This document shows positions 1-7,790 of a stretch of 28,504 nt of DNA, piece by piece. The DNA lies in assembly GCA_045591885.1 (NCBI GenBank), contig JAZNTT010000071.1:1-28504 (forward strand), read 5' to 3'. Position numbers and translations under genes: made by a program. The notes beneath the pieces are model-generated. The model worked only from the letters and a program-made list of their open reading frames with translations, was not told the DNA's origin and searched no databases. How positions within the stretch are numbered: the stretch's first letter is position 1; each line of letters opens with the position of its first letter. Source of the DNA: Colimorpha_A sp045591885 (GTDB lineage Bacteria; Bacillota; Clostridia; Oscillospirales; CAG-272).

Positions 1-125
1 CGTTTCCCCCTTTGGAACCCCCTTTGGGCTTGGGGAAGCTTTGCCACGTTGTCTTGCCTCCCCCTGAGGGTAAGGTGGCGGCGAAGCCGACGGATGAGGT
101 GTAGGCGGCTTCGCCGCCGTTATAA
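1..125. repeat. Palindromic noncoding repeat, left edge of window
   Basis: This GC-rich stretch downstream of dapA has no convincing gene. It is built of short inverted segments. GCCAC near 41 pairs with GTGGC near 75 around an imperfect CTTGCC..GGTAAGG inner arm, and a perfect 6-bp stem with a 3-base loop (GGCGGC-TTC-GCCGCC) lies at 104-118. The look (CCTCCC..GAGGG..GGTGGC, then GGCGGCTTCGCC) resembles dispersed palindromic repeats that I recall from gut Clostridia genomes; that is memory, not a search. It may be cut by the window edge. The 104-118 hairpin lacks a following T-run, so it is not an obvious dapA terminator. Confidence 0.45.
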
Positions 126-166
126 GCCCCTCCCCTACCGGAAATTGTGCCGCTTTGTTCGCTGTC

Positions 167-1045
167 TTATCCTAAAAATTTATCAATTTCCGAAAAGAGC
201 GTTTCCTCGCATTTTGCGCTTGCGCGTGTGAGCGGCAGGCGAAGCTCGTGACGGCAAAGACCGAGCTTTTCCATACCGCTTTTTATCGGCATTGGGTTGG
301 TCTCGGTAAAGAGCGAGCGCATAAGGGGAATGAAGCGGTGGTAGAGCTTTTTGCACTCTTCCCTATCGGTTTCATAGAGCTTACAAAACTCTGACATCTT
401 ACGCGGAAACATATTTGATACAACCGATATTACTCCGTATCCGCCGATTGCGATGACGGGGAGCGTCATATCGTCGTTTCCGCTGTATAACGGCAGATCT
501 TCGCCGTATTTACTTGCTATATAGGCACATTTCGATATACTTCCCGACGCTTCCTTGACCCCTGCCGCCATCGGGTGAGAGGCGAAGCCGTCATAGACAC
601 TTTCGGGTATATCTGTTCCCGTGCGAGACGGTATGTTATACAGGATGGTCGGCACTCCTGCGCCATCAGCTATCGTCAAAAAATGCCGAAGCAGTCCCGA
701 TGCGCCGGGGCGGTTATAATACGGCGTAACGGCGAGTATTCCATCGGCGCCTGCACGGACTGCTTCCCTTGAAAGCTCAACAGAGGAGGCGGTATCGTTG
801 CAGGTCGTTCCTGCTATTATCGGAACTCTGCCGTTTGCCACCTCGGCAACTGTTGCCGTTATTTCTATTTTTTCCTTTTTACTCAGAGTCGGCGCTTCGC
901 CCGTCGTTCCGCAGACGACGAGTGCGTCGATACCCTCGCTTATTTGAAATTCTGTCAGCTTTTTTAACGTCTCTATATCTATTTTGCCGCCCAAAAACGG
1001 CGTTACAAGCGCGGTTGCCGCGCCCTTGAACAGCGGTTTTTTCAC
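167..1045 (-). CDS. dapA: 4-hydroxy-tetrahydrodipicolinate synthase
   Basis: DapA condenses pyruvate with aspartate semialdehyde, the first committed step of the diaminopimelate/lysine pathway in the cytoplasm. The 292-residue length is normal for this class I aldolase. Visible family residues are the GTTGEAPTL loop at 46-54, Tyr110, Tyr136 in YNIPSRTG, and the Schiff-base Lys164 in GVKEASGS; each is offset by three from the E. coli numbering. The start codon is GTG at 1045-1043 with an AAGGAGA ribosome binding site about eight bases upstream. The gene stands alone and diverges from queA. I found no convincing promoter for it in the short gap and no lysine riboswitch. The assignment is very secure. 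Confidence 0.97.
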   Translation of the reverse strand: MKKPLFKGAATALVTPFLGGKIDIETLKKLTEFQISEGIDALVVCGTTGEAPTLSKKEKIEITATVAEVANGRVPIIAGTTCNDTASSVELSREAVRAGADGILAVTPYYNRPGASGLLRHFLTIADGAGVPTILYNIPSRTGTDIPESVYDGFASHPMAAGVKEASGSISKCAYIASKYGEDLPLYSGNDDMTLPVIAIGGYGVISVVSNMFPRKMSEFCKLYETDREECKKLYHRFIPLMRSLFTETNPMPIKSGMEKLGLCRHELRLPLTRASAKCEETLFSEIDKFLG

Positions 1046-1081
1046 TATATTTCTCCTTTTATATTTATTTCTCGAAAACGG

Positions 1082-1110
1082 TTGAAATTTCGATAGATTT
1101 GTTATATAAT
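1082..1110 (+). promoter_or_regulatory. Sigma-A type promoter of queA
   Basis: TTGAAA (1082-1087) and TATAAT (1105-1110) are separated by exactly 17 bases, a near-consensus housekeeping promoter. Transcription should start near 1117, which lies downstream of the ATG at 1114. The later in-frame ATG at 1147 is therefore the likely queA start. Confidence 0.85.
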
Positions 1111-1146
1111 TGAATGGATAATACCTATTTGAAAGATTTTTTAGCT

Positions 1147-2196
1147 ATGATAAAGAATGATCTATCCCCTACCGACCTCAAAAAGAGTGATTTCTTCTAC
1201 GATCTTCCGACTGAGCTTATCGCTCAGACTCCTGCCGAGCCGCGCGATTCTTCGCGTTTGCTCGTTCTTCACAAGGAAAGCGGAAAGCGTGAGCACAAGG
1301 TCTTTTCCGATATAATCGATTATCTTAACGAAGGCGACGTTCTCGTTATAAACGACAGTAAGGTCATTCCTGCACGTCTTTACGGAATAAAGGAAGACAG
1401 CGGAATTGAAATTGAGGTCGTTCTTCTCCGTTCACGCGGTCTTGATACGTGGGAAACGCTCGTGCGTCCGGGAAGAAGATGCAAGCCGGGTACTAAAATT
1501 ATATTCGGCGGCGGCATTCTTCGTGCCGAGGTGCTTGAGACCGTTGAGGGCGGAAACCGACTTATAAAATTCGAATACGAGGGCGACAATATCTTCTCGG
1601 TCCTCGACAAGGTCGGCAATATGCCCCTTCCGCCGTACATAACCGAAAAGCTGAAGGACAAGAGCCGTTATCAGACAGTCTACGCAAAGGACGAGGGTTC
1701 AGCCGCCGCTCCTACCGCAGGACTTCACTTCACCTCCGAGCTTCTCGAAAGGATCAAGGCGAAGGGTGTTCAGATCGCACCCGTTATGCTTCACGTCGGA
1801 CTCGGCACCTTCCGTCCCGTAAAGGAAGACAAGATCACCGATCACGAGATGCACGCTGAGTTTATTTCTGTTTCGAAGGAGTCTGCGGACATCATCAACA
1901 ACCGTAAAGGCCGTCTTTTTGCGGTCGGAACGACGTCCTGCCGAGTTCTTGAAAGTGCGTCGGACGAAAGCGGTATCGTTCATCCGATAACCGACGACAC
2001 CGGTATATTTATTTACCCCGGCTACCGCTTCAAGGTGACCGATGCGCTTATTACTAATTTCCATCTTCCCGAAAGCACACTTCTTATGCTTGTTTCGGCA
2101 CTCACCTCGCTTGAGATGATGCTTGAGACTTACAACAAAGCTATAGAAATGGGGTATCGCTTCTTTTCCTTTGGCGATGCGATGCTGATAATATAG
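1147..2196 (+). CDS. queA: S-adenosylmethionine:tRNA ribosyltransferase-isomerase
   Basis: QueA transfers and isomerises the ribosyl group of SAM onto 7-aminomethyl-deazaguanine in tRNA, giving epoxyqueuosine at the wobble position of GUN-anticodon tRNAs. Family signatures include SDFFYDLPTELIAQTP at the N terminus, NDSKVIPARLYG, GRRCKPG, the central PLPPYI segment, AAPTAGLHFT, HVGLGTFRPV and TNFHLPEST towards the C terminus. From ATG 1147 the protein has 349 residues, close to the usual length. An upstream in-frame ATG at 1114 would precede the predicted transcription start, so I reject it. The 1147 start has only a weak GAAAGA upstream. No tgt, queC or other queuosine gene is adjacent, and a palindromic repeat follows the stop. 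Confidence 0.96.
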   Translation: MIKNDLSPTDLKKSDFFYDLPTELIAQTPAEPRDSSRLLVLHKESGKREHKVFSDIIDYLNEGDVLVINDSKVIPARLYGIKEDSGIEIEVVLLRSRGLDTWETLVRPGRRCKPGTKIIFGGGILRAEVLETVEGGNRLIKFEYEGDNIFSVLDKVGNMPLPPYITEKLKDKSRYQTVYAKDEGSAAAPTAGLHFTSELLERIKAKGVQIAPVMLHVGLGTFRPVKEDKITDHEMHAEFISVSKESADIINNRKGRLFAVGTTSCRVLESASDESGIVHPITDDTGIFIYPGYRFKVTDALITNFHLPESTLLMLVSALTSLEMMLETYNKAIEMGYRFFSFGDAMLII

Positions 2197-2200
2197 AAGC

Positions 2201-2324
2201 AAATGAAGAATGAAAAATGAAGTCGCTTCGCTGATGAATAATGAAAAATTAATGACGATTTTCGCCTCGGCGAAAATCAACCGAAATTATTCATTATTCA
2301 CTATTCATTATTCGTTATTCATTT
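2201..2324. repeat. MITE-like palindromic element between queA and the phosphotransferase gene
   Basis: The ends form imperfect terminal inverted repeats: 2201-2221 (AAATGAAGAATG...) and the reverse complement of 2304-2324 (AAATGAATAACG...) match at 18 of 21 positions. Inside lie a perfect 10-bp inverted repeat at 2257-2278 (GATTTTCGCC/GGCGAAAATC) and a smaller GAAGTCGCTTC hairpin near 2219-2229. The body is a run of degenerate AATGA/TCATT units with no coding capacity. The following bases to about 2367 (CCCGAAGCGGGC ... GCCCCTACGG) look like a fragment of a second dispersed repeat. The structure is seen directly; the MITE-like label is inference. Confidence 0.6.
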
Positions 2325-2387
2325 CTCGTACGTACCCGAAGCGGGCTTTCAAAGAATGCCCCTACGGTTAAATTCACAGGGATTTTT

Positions 2388-3164
2388 ATGAAAAAAACGC
2401 TTATTACGCCAATTATTAGTGAATTCCCATCGGAATTTCATTCGCTTTTCACGGGTAAGATTTTTGACAGCAGCTGCTCTCCCGAGGCACGCGTCTACTA
2501 TATTGCGGACAAGCATCTGTTCCTTAAAAAATCCCCTCTCGGAACGCTTAAGACCGAGGCGGTCTTGAACGATTATTTCGGTTCGATTGGACTCGGTGCT
2601 AAGGTTCTCTCCTATGTTTCAGACGAACACGACTGGCTTTTGACGAGCGAAGTCAATGGCGAGGATCTTACGCATGAAAATTATCTTTCGCGCCCCGAGT
2701 TTCTTGCCGAAAAGCTTGGAACAACACTCAAAATGCTGCATTCTTTGCCGACCGAGGGTTGTCCGATCAACAGGACGGAAAGCTATCTTGAAAATGCTGA
2801 ATACGGCTACAAAAACAAGCGTTACGACGATACTCTTTTCCCTGACAACTGGGGATATTCCTCGCCCGAAAGTGCATGGAGCGTTATTGAAAAAAGGGCT
2901 TGTGAGCTTGAGTGCAACACCCTTCTTCACGGTGACTACTGTCTGCCTAATATAATGTTTGACGGCGACAGCTTTTCCGGCTTTATCGACGTTGGTAACG
3001 GCGGAATAGGCGACCGTCACATCGACATTTTCTGGGGAGCTTGGACGCTTCAATTTAACCTTAAAACAGACAAGTACAAGGATATATTTTTTGACGCTTA
3101 CGGAAGAAAAAACATTGATTTCGACCGTTTTTCACTGATCGCCGCCTGCGAGGTATTCGGATAG
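2388..3164 (+). CDS. Aminoglycoside 3'-phosphotransferase-like kinase (APH family)
   Basis: The 258-residue protein has the layout of APH(3') kinases, which phosphorylate aminoglycosides with ATP. The Brenner motif LLHGDYCLPN contains His181, catalytic Asp183 and Asn188. Metal ligand Asp201 sits in FIDVGNGG. An N-terminal lobe carries FLKK (Lys47/48) and an acidic Glu57. Segments such as SGFIDVG and the FFDAYG run near the C terminus follow APH(3')-IIIa closely in order and spacing. A real resistance role is not shown; chromosomal homologues may act on other small molecules. It starts at ATG 2388 behind AGGGA, just after a palindromic repeat, and is 13 bases upstream of a putative glycosyltransferase gene, so the two are probably co-transcribed with miaA. 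Confidence 0.85.
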   Translation: MKKTLITPIISEFPSEFHSLFTGKIFDSSCSPEARVYYIADKHLFLKKSPLGTLKTEAVLNDYFGSIGLGAKVLSYVSDEHDWLLTSEVNGEDLTHENYLSRPEFLAEKLGTTLKMLHSLPTEGCPINRTESYLENAEYGYKNKRYDDTLFPDNWGYSSPESAWSVIEKRACELECNTLLHGDYCLPNIMFDGDSFSGFIDVGNGGIGDRHIDIFWGAWTLQFNLKTDKYKDIFFDAYGRKNIDFDRFSLIAACEVFG

Positions 3165-3177
3165 AAAGGACTACGAT

Positions 3178-4203
3178 ATGGAAACCATAAAGGTACAGCT
3201 ATACTGCCATATTCCGCACGTAAGCCAGATTCTTTGCGGCTTTAAGGAGCTTGACAAAAGCGGTGAATTTAAGGTCGTTTTTGAAGATGATTCCGCTGAA
3301 GCGCAGCGCAAGTATACCGATATGTCGATACTGCGCGTTTTATATAAGGGCAAGGTCATAATATACGATCTTATGGACGGATATATCGGTCCGCACATGA
3401 TAAAGGATCTGCTTGAAAACTGCGACTTCTATTTTAAGCGCAGCTTTTCCGAGAGCCAAAACGAGCAGTTCGGCGAGCTGAAAAGCAAGATGTTCCCTCT
3501 CGGCTTCAACTATCATATGACCTACCGCGGAAATCCGCTGAACGACGGGTTTGTTAAGAGATTTATCAAAATATTTCTGAAGCGTGAGAGCTTCGATCCT
3601 TTTACCAAGAAAAAGTTTGAATGCGAGCCGAAATTTAAGGACAAGGATATAAAAATTCTCTTTTTGACGCGGCTTTGGGATCCGAAGGAGTGCGTTCACC
3701 AGAACTATATCGAGGAGAGAAAAAAGATAAATGAAGAGCGAATTGCTCTAATCCGTGCTCTGCGTGAAAAATACGGAGACAGCATCGTTGCAGGACTGAA
3801 CGATTCACCGCTTTCGCGCGAGCTTGCTCCCGATCTTATAGTGAGCGGTAAATACACCAAGCGTAAGAATTATCTTAAGCTTATGAAGGCAAGCGATATT
3901 TGTATCGCGTCAACGGGACTTCACGGAAGCATCGGCTGGAAGACCGCCGAGTACGTTGCGGCGGGTAAGGCGATAGTCAGCGAGCCGTTTAACTACACGG
4001 TGACGGGTGATTTTATCCCCGGTGAAAATTACCTTGAATTTTCGGGAATACAAGAATGCCTTGATGCCGTTGACAGTCTCGCCTCATTCCCCAATAAGCT
4101 TTACGAGATGAAAAAGAAAAATCACGAATATTATAAGCGTTATCTTGCCCCCCGCGAGCTTGTAAAAAGGTCGCTTGAAACGGTTGATTCGCTTATAAAG
4201 TAA
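3178..4203 (+). CDS. Putative glycosyltransferase (GT-B-like)
   Basis: This is a 341-residue soluble protein with no signal peptide or membrane segment. The N-terminal half contains the acidic segment YDLMDGYIGPHMIKDL and KRSFSESQNEQF. The C-terminal part has a glycosyltransferase-like donor region: a repeat of LKLMKASDICIASTG, then GSIGWKTAEYVAAGKAIVSEPF at about 255-280, which fits the GT-B pattern of a short Gly-rich loop followed by E-x(3-4)-GK. The substrate is unknown; cell-surface polysaccharide or glycan synthesis is the usual role for such proteins. It starts at ATG 3178 with AAAGGA upstream and ends nine bases before the miaA start, which suggests one transcript. Family placement is inference from motifs and I am only moderately sure. 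Confidence 0.55.
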   Translation: METIKVQLYCHIPHVSQILCGFKELDKSGEFKVVFEDDSAEAQRKYTDMSILRVLYKGKVIIYDLMDGYIGPHMIKDLLENCDFYFKRSFSESQNEQFGELKSKMFPLGFNYHMTYRGNPLNDGFVKRFIKIFLKRESFDPFTKKKFECEPKFKDKDIKILFLTRLWDPKECVHQNYIEERKKINEERIALIRALREKYGDSIVAGLNDSPLSRELAPDLIVSGKYTKRKNYLKLMKASDICIASTGLHGSIGWKTAEYVAAGKAIVSEPFNYTVTGDFIPGENYLEFSGIQECLDAVDSLASFPNKLYEMKKKNHEYYKRYLAPRELVKRSLETVDSLIK

Positions 4204-4212
4204 GGAACTGAT

Positions 4213-5133
4213 TTGAACAGCAAAATTAAAGTTTTAGCCGTTGTCGGCCCTACCGCTTCCGGAAAGACAGAACTTTCCCTACGTCTTGCGGAGGCGCTTG
4301 ACGGCGAGATAATATCCTGTGATTCCATGCAGGTATACCGCGATATGAATATCGGTACAGCGAAGCCGTCGGTAAGTGAAAGACGCGGTATTCCGCATCA
4401 TCTTTTTGACGTTTGCGAGCCTGAAAATGAGTTTTCCTGTGCCGATTACAAGGCGCTTGCTGAGGCGGCGATAATGGATATTTCGGGCAGAGGCAAGACG
4501 CCGATATTCTGCGGCGGAACGGGGCTTTATCTTTCCTCGGTCCTGCGCGGAGGTGATCTTTCGCCGAGCATTCCCGACGGAATAAGAGAATCGCTTGAAA
4601 GCCGTCCGCCAGATAAAAACTGGGAAGAGCTTCTGAAAATTGATCCCGATGCGGCGGCGTTGACCCACAAGAACAACGCCAAAAGAGTTATTCGCGCACT
4701 TGAGATCTATCACGGAACCGGAAAAACGAAAACCGAATGGGACAAGCTGTCTCTTGAAGTCGAATCACCTTATGATTCGCTTATCTTCGGGCTTGATTAC
4801 AAAAGCCGAGACACACTTTACGGAAGAATAAACCGACGCGTTGACATTATGATCGAACAAGGTCTTGAAGCCGAGGTAAGAGCACTTGCTTCACGTTTTG
4901 GAAAGACGGCTTCTCAAGCGATTGGTTATAAGGAGCTTCTTTGCTATATAAACGGCGAGCTTTCCTATGACGAGTCGATCGAGCTTCTCAAAAAGAACAC
5001 CCGAAATTACGCAAAAAGGCAGCTCACCTGGTTCAGACGCGACCAAAGCATTATCTGGTCATATCCCGATGAAAGCAGTGCCGACGCTATTTTTGAAAAT
5101 ATTGTAAATATTGCAAAAAAGCACTTAAACTGA
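4213..5133 (+). CDS. miaA: tRNA dimethylallyltransferase
   Basis: MiaA adds dimethylallyl from DMAPP to N6 of adenosine 37 in tRNAs that read UNN codons, the first step towards ms2i6A. The 306-residue protein has the P-loop GPTASGKT at 12-19, the DSMQVYRDMNIGTAKP segment at 37-52, GGTGLYL, and the RINRRVD/QAIGYKEL and TRNYAKRQLTWFRR motifs in the C-terminal half. The start codon is TTG at 4213, supported by AAGGAA six bases upstream. It lies nine bases after the glycosyltransferase gene. In many Firmicutes miaA neighbours hfq or mutL; here a promoter for the next cluster follows directly. Confidence 0.97.
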   Translation: MNSKIKVLAVVGPTASGKTELSLRLAEALDGEIISCDSMQVYRDMNIGTAKPSVSERRGIPHHLFDVCEPENEFSCADYKALAEAAIMDISGRGKTPIFCGGTGLYLSSVLRGGDLSPSIPDGIRESLESRPPDKNWEELLKIDPDAAALTHKNNAKRVIRALEIYHGTGKTKTEWDKLSLEVESPYDSLIFGLDYKSRDTLYGRINRRVDIMIEQGLEAEVRALASRFGKTASQAIGYKELLCYINGELSYDESIELLKKNTRNYAKRQLTWFRRDQSIIWSYPDESSADAIFENIVNIAKKHLN

Positions 5134-5153
5134 AAGCGTAATTATGCTATACT
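5125..5153 (+). promoter_or_regulatory. Extended -10 promoter upstream of the HlyD-like gene
   Basis: TATACT at 5148-5153 is preceded by TG at 5145-5146 (TGC-TATACT, an extended -10). A weak TTAAAC -35 lies 17 bases further upstream at 5125-5130, overlapping the end of miaA. It lies 40 bases before the GTG start at 5193. Confidence 0.6.
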
Positions 5154-5192
5154 GATCAAGTTAAACTTGAAACTTTCGAAAGGAGAGACGCT

Positions 5193-6443
5193 GTGGACGT
5201 CAAATATTTAAAGAACGTAGTCAAATATATGCTCTCGGCAGTTCTCTGCCTTATACTAATCGCCTACATCATCTACCATCTTGCAGGCGGCTTCAAAACC
5301 GAGATCGGCACTACTCCCGCATCACTTGTGACAGTCGAATCTACCTACACAACGGGCGTTACGCTTTTGCGTAAGGAAAAGGTACTTTATTCACCGATAA
5401 ACGGCGATATAAGTTATCTTTTCGCAGACGGCGAAAAGGTTGCGATCAAATCCAACGTCGCTGAGGTCTATCCTCAAAACGGCTCGTCGGAGATACGTCA
5501 CAAAATGATGGAGATCGACCTTGCAATACGTCTGCTTGAACGAAGCAACATGTCTGACGCCGAAAAACGAACAGACACAGCAAGCACCGACGCGCTTATA
5601 AGAAAGAACATTTACAAGCTTCTCGACTCTATTGACAAGGATAATATTTCCGGTGCGCACACGTTATCCGACGATCTCCTTGTACAGCTCAACAGGCGAA
5701 GAATAATAACGAAGAGCGTTATCAACTTCAACAAGAAAATTGAAGAACTCAAAGCGGAAAAGAAACTTCTTTCCGCTTCCCTGCCGCAAAGCGAAAGCAC
5801 CGTCAAGGCATCAAGCGGCGGATACTTCTACTCAACGCTCGACGGATACGAGAACATCCTCTCCTCCGAAAACATTGCCTCAATGTCTTACAGAGAATAC
5901 CTTGATCTTGCGTCACGTCAGGCGGAAGATCTTAGCGTAAGCGAAAACGGTTATCCGGTCGGAAAAATTGTTACTGACTATCTCTGGTACGTCGCGTGCG
6001 AGATCGATGTTTCGGAGCTTCACAATTACGAAACGGGGAAAAATTACAGTATCAAGTTCCCTTATAATAACGATACTGCAATTACCATGAAGCTTTACCG
6101 TATTCTTTCCGAAGCAGGCTCTGATACCGCAGTACTGGTTTTTGAGACCGGAACTCTTCCTTCAAACTTCAATTATCTGCGTCATCAGACGGTACAGATA
6201 GTAAGAGAGTACTACACCGGATGCCGTATTCCGATATCGGCCCTTCGAGTTGTTAACGGCGAAGCAGGTGTCTACGTTCTTCAAGGCTCAAAGGTTGTAT
6301 TCAAAAAAGTTGAACCGCTCTACGAGTTCGACGGATACATTATTTCTGCCGATAAATCGGGAGAAGACTCATCTTACATTGCAAAAAACGACTTCATCGT
6401 TACGAAAGGCAAGGATCTGTATGACGGAAAGATCATTGAATAA
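5193..6443 (+). CDS. HlyD-like membrane-anchored adaptor protein
   Basis: The 416-residue protein has a short cytoplasmic N terminus and one membrane segment at about 11-31, and the rest should lie outside the membrane. A half-motif of a biotinyl-lipoyl-like domain (LYSPINGDISYLFADGEKV) follows near 66-84. A helical, coiled-coil-prone region runs from about 105 to 205. A second barrel-like half contains SGGYFYSTLDGYE and GKIVTDYLWYVACEID, and GCRIPISALRVVNGEAGVYVL appears near the C terminus. This order matches efflux adaptor (HlyD/RND membrane-fusion) proteins. No transporter or ATPase gene is adjacent; instead it overlaps yggS in the division cluster. It starts with GTG behind AGGAGAG (5181-5187). 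The role at the division site is unknown. Confidence 0.7.
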   Translation: MDVKYLKNVVKYMLSAVLCLILIAYIIYHLAGGFKTEIGTTPASLVTVESTYTTGVTLLRKEKVLYSPINGDISYLFADGEKVAIKSNVAEVYPQNGSSEIRHKMMEIDLAIRLLERSNMSDAEKRTDTASTDALIRKNIYKLLDSIDKDNISGAHTLSDDLLVQLNRRRIITKSVINFNKKIEELKAEKKLLSASLPQSESTVKASSGGYFYSTLDGYENILSSENIASMSYREYLDLASRQAEDLSVSENGYPVGKIVTDYLWYVACEIDVSELHNYETGKNYSIKFPYNNDTAITMKLYRILSEAGSDTAVLVFETGTLPSNFNYLRHQTVQIVREYYTGCRIPISALRVVNGEAGVYVLQGSKVVFKKVEPLYEFDGYIISADKSGEDSSYIAKNDFIVTKGKDLYDGKIIE

Positions 6444-7128
6444 TATATCCGATGACGTTAAAATCAGCGTCAAGACAAATATTGACAGTATTCGGGCAGG
6501 CATTGGTAACAGTGCGGTGCTTATGGCTGCGACTAAGACAGTTCCCGTCGAGGTTATCAATTATGCAATAACGGAATGCGGTCTTACCGATATCGGCGAG
6601 AACCGAGTTCAGGAACTTCTCTCCAAGTACGATGCTCTTGCAAAGGATAAGGTCAATCTTCATTTCATCGGAACTTTGCAGGCAAACAAGGTGAAATATA
6701 TCGTCGGTAAGGTCTGCCTTATTCACTCTCTTGACAGCGTAAAGCTCGCCGAGGAAATATCCAAAAGATCGCTTAAGATCGGAACGGTAACCGACTGCCT
6801 TTGCGAAATCAATATCGGAAACGAGGAAGCAAAGGGCGGTATTGACGAGTGCAATGCCGAAACCTTCATAAACAGCGTTTCGGGATTGCCCGGTATAAAT
6901 ATAAGAGGAATAATGGTTATCGGCCCTCACTGCGCAAATGCAGAGGATTATATACCCTTCTTTGAAAGAACCAAGAAACTTTTCGATCATCTTTCCGAAA
7001 AAGGACTGCTCTCCGACAAGCCGATACTGAGCATGGGAATGTCGGATAATTATTCGCTTGCGGTAAAGTACGGTTCGACTCTCGTTCGTCCCGGAAGCGC
7101 TATTTTCGGAGCAAGAAATTACGTTTGA
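6421..7128 (+). CDS. yggS: YggS-family pyridoxal-phosphate homeostasis protein
   Basis: This is a PLP-binding single-domain alanine-racemase-fold protein that buffers free PLP. From ATG 6421 it has 235 residues, as usual. Lys39 in MAATKTVP is the PLP Schiff-base lysine. Other family marks are DIGENRVQEL, LHFIGTLQANKVK, the SLDS segment, INIGNEEAKGG, MVIGP, and the C-terminal LSMGMSDNYSLAVKYGSTLVRPGSAIFG. The ATG overlaps the end of the HlyD-like gene by 23 bases and has AAGGA upstream. A TTG at 6436 is a possible alternative start. The gene is the ylmE equivalent of the Bacillus ylm-division cluster and is followed by the separately promoted sepF. Confidence 0.95.
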   Translation: MTERSLNNISDDVKISVKTNIDSIRAGIGNSAVLMAATKTVPVEVINYAITECGLTDIGENRVQELLSKYDALAKDKVNLHFIGTLQANKVKYIVGKVCLIHSLDSVKLAEEISKRSLKIGTVTDCLCEINIGNEEAKGGIDECNAETFINSVSGLPGINIRGIMVIGPHCANAEDYIPFFERTKKLFDHLSEKGLLSDKPILSMGMSDNYSLAVKYGSTLVRPGSAIFGARNYV

Positions 7129-7204
7129 TCCAAATAAGAGCATTCTTTACGCCGTTTTGCACAAAAAAAAGACAAAATATTCGTCAAGGTTTTTGAAAAA
7201 ACGG

Positions 7205-7233
7205 TTGCTTTAAGAAAAAAAGTGTGATATAAT
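7205..7233 (+). promoter_or_regulatory. Extended -10 promoter of sepF
   Basis: TTGCTT at 7205-7210 and TATAAT at 7228-7233 are 17 bases apart, and TG at 7225-7226 makes the -10 an extended one. Transcription should start near 7240, giving a leader of about 70 bases before the sepF ATG. Confidence 0.85.
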
Positions 7234-7245
7234 AACCTTATGTAT

Positions 7246-7265
7246 GGTGGAATGGCAGTTTCACC
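7246..7265 (+). promoter_or_regulatory. Hairpin in the sepF leader
   Basis: GGTGGAA (7246-7252) can pair with TTTCACC (7259-7265), seven pairs including one G-U, around a TGGCAG loop. It sits only a few bases after the predicted transcription start and 45 bases before the ATG. It may stabilise the 5' end; a regulatory role is inference. Confidence 0.35.
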
Positions 7266-7309
7266 GATAGAATCCAGAAAATAACATTTCATATATTTGG
7301 AGGTACAAA

Positions 7310-7777
7310 ATGGGACTTTTTGACAAAATAAAGGGAGCATTCGATCCTAAGGATGATTACCCCGAGGACGGCTTTGACGGATACGGCGAGGATGACGGCT
7401 TCGGCGGAGACGAGTACGAGCCCGAATACACGCAGACCGTTAACAACGCTACCGCACCTAAGACTAACCGCGGAATGGGCGTTAACTCCGGCGCACTTGA
7501 AATGAAGGTTGTTAAGCCCGACAAGTATGACAGCCAGACCGCTCAGAAGATCGCAGATCACCTTCTCAGCAACCGCACGGTAGTGCTCAACCTCGAATCT
7601 ACCAACAAGGAATCCGCAAGACGTCTCATCGACTTCCTTTCCGGCGTTGCTTATTCCATCGGCGGTTACATACAGAGAGTCGCGGTCAACACGTTCATCA
7701 TCGTTCCCGAGAACGTTGACATTTCCGGCGAGCAGGTTCAGGAAGCTCGCAAGCAGGACGATAGCGACATTTATTAA
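7310..7777 (+). CDS. sepF: Cell division protein SepF
   Basis: SepF bundles FtsZ filaments and anchors the Z ring to the membrane. The 155-residue protein begins with the amphipathic membrane-targeting helix MGLFDKIKGAF, continues with an acidic Gly/Asp/Glu-rich linker (about 13-50), and ends with the SepF core. The core contains the segment VVKPDKYDSQTAQKIADHLL, then VVLNLE, ARRLIDFLSGVAYSIGG and the IIVPENVDISGE region. The start has a good GGAGGT ribosome binding site. It is separately promoted and is the ylmF position of the ylm cluster. FtsZ itself is not in the window. Confidence 0.96.
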   Translation: MGLFDKIKGAFDPKDDYPEDGFDGYGEDDGFGGDEYEPEYTQTVNNATAPKTNRGMGVNSGALEMKVVKPDKYDSQTAQKIADHLLSNRTVVLNLESTNKESARRLIDFLSGVAYSIGGYIQRVAVNTFIIVPENVDISGEQVQEARKQDDSDIY

Positions 7778-7790
7778 TAAAACGCTCAAG

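Noticed and set aside
49..231. A 60-codon Arg-rich plus-strand frame at the left edge
   Set aside because: It reads through a palindromic repeat and the end of dapA, has extreme Arg content and no ribosome binding site.
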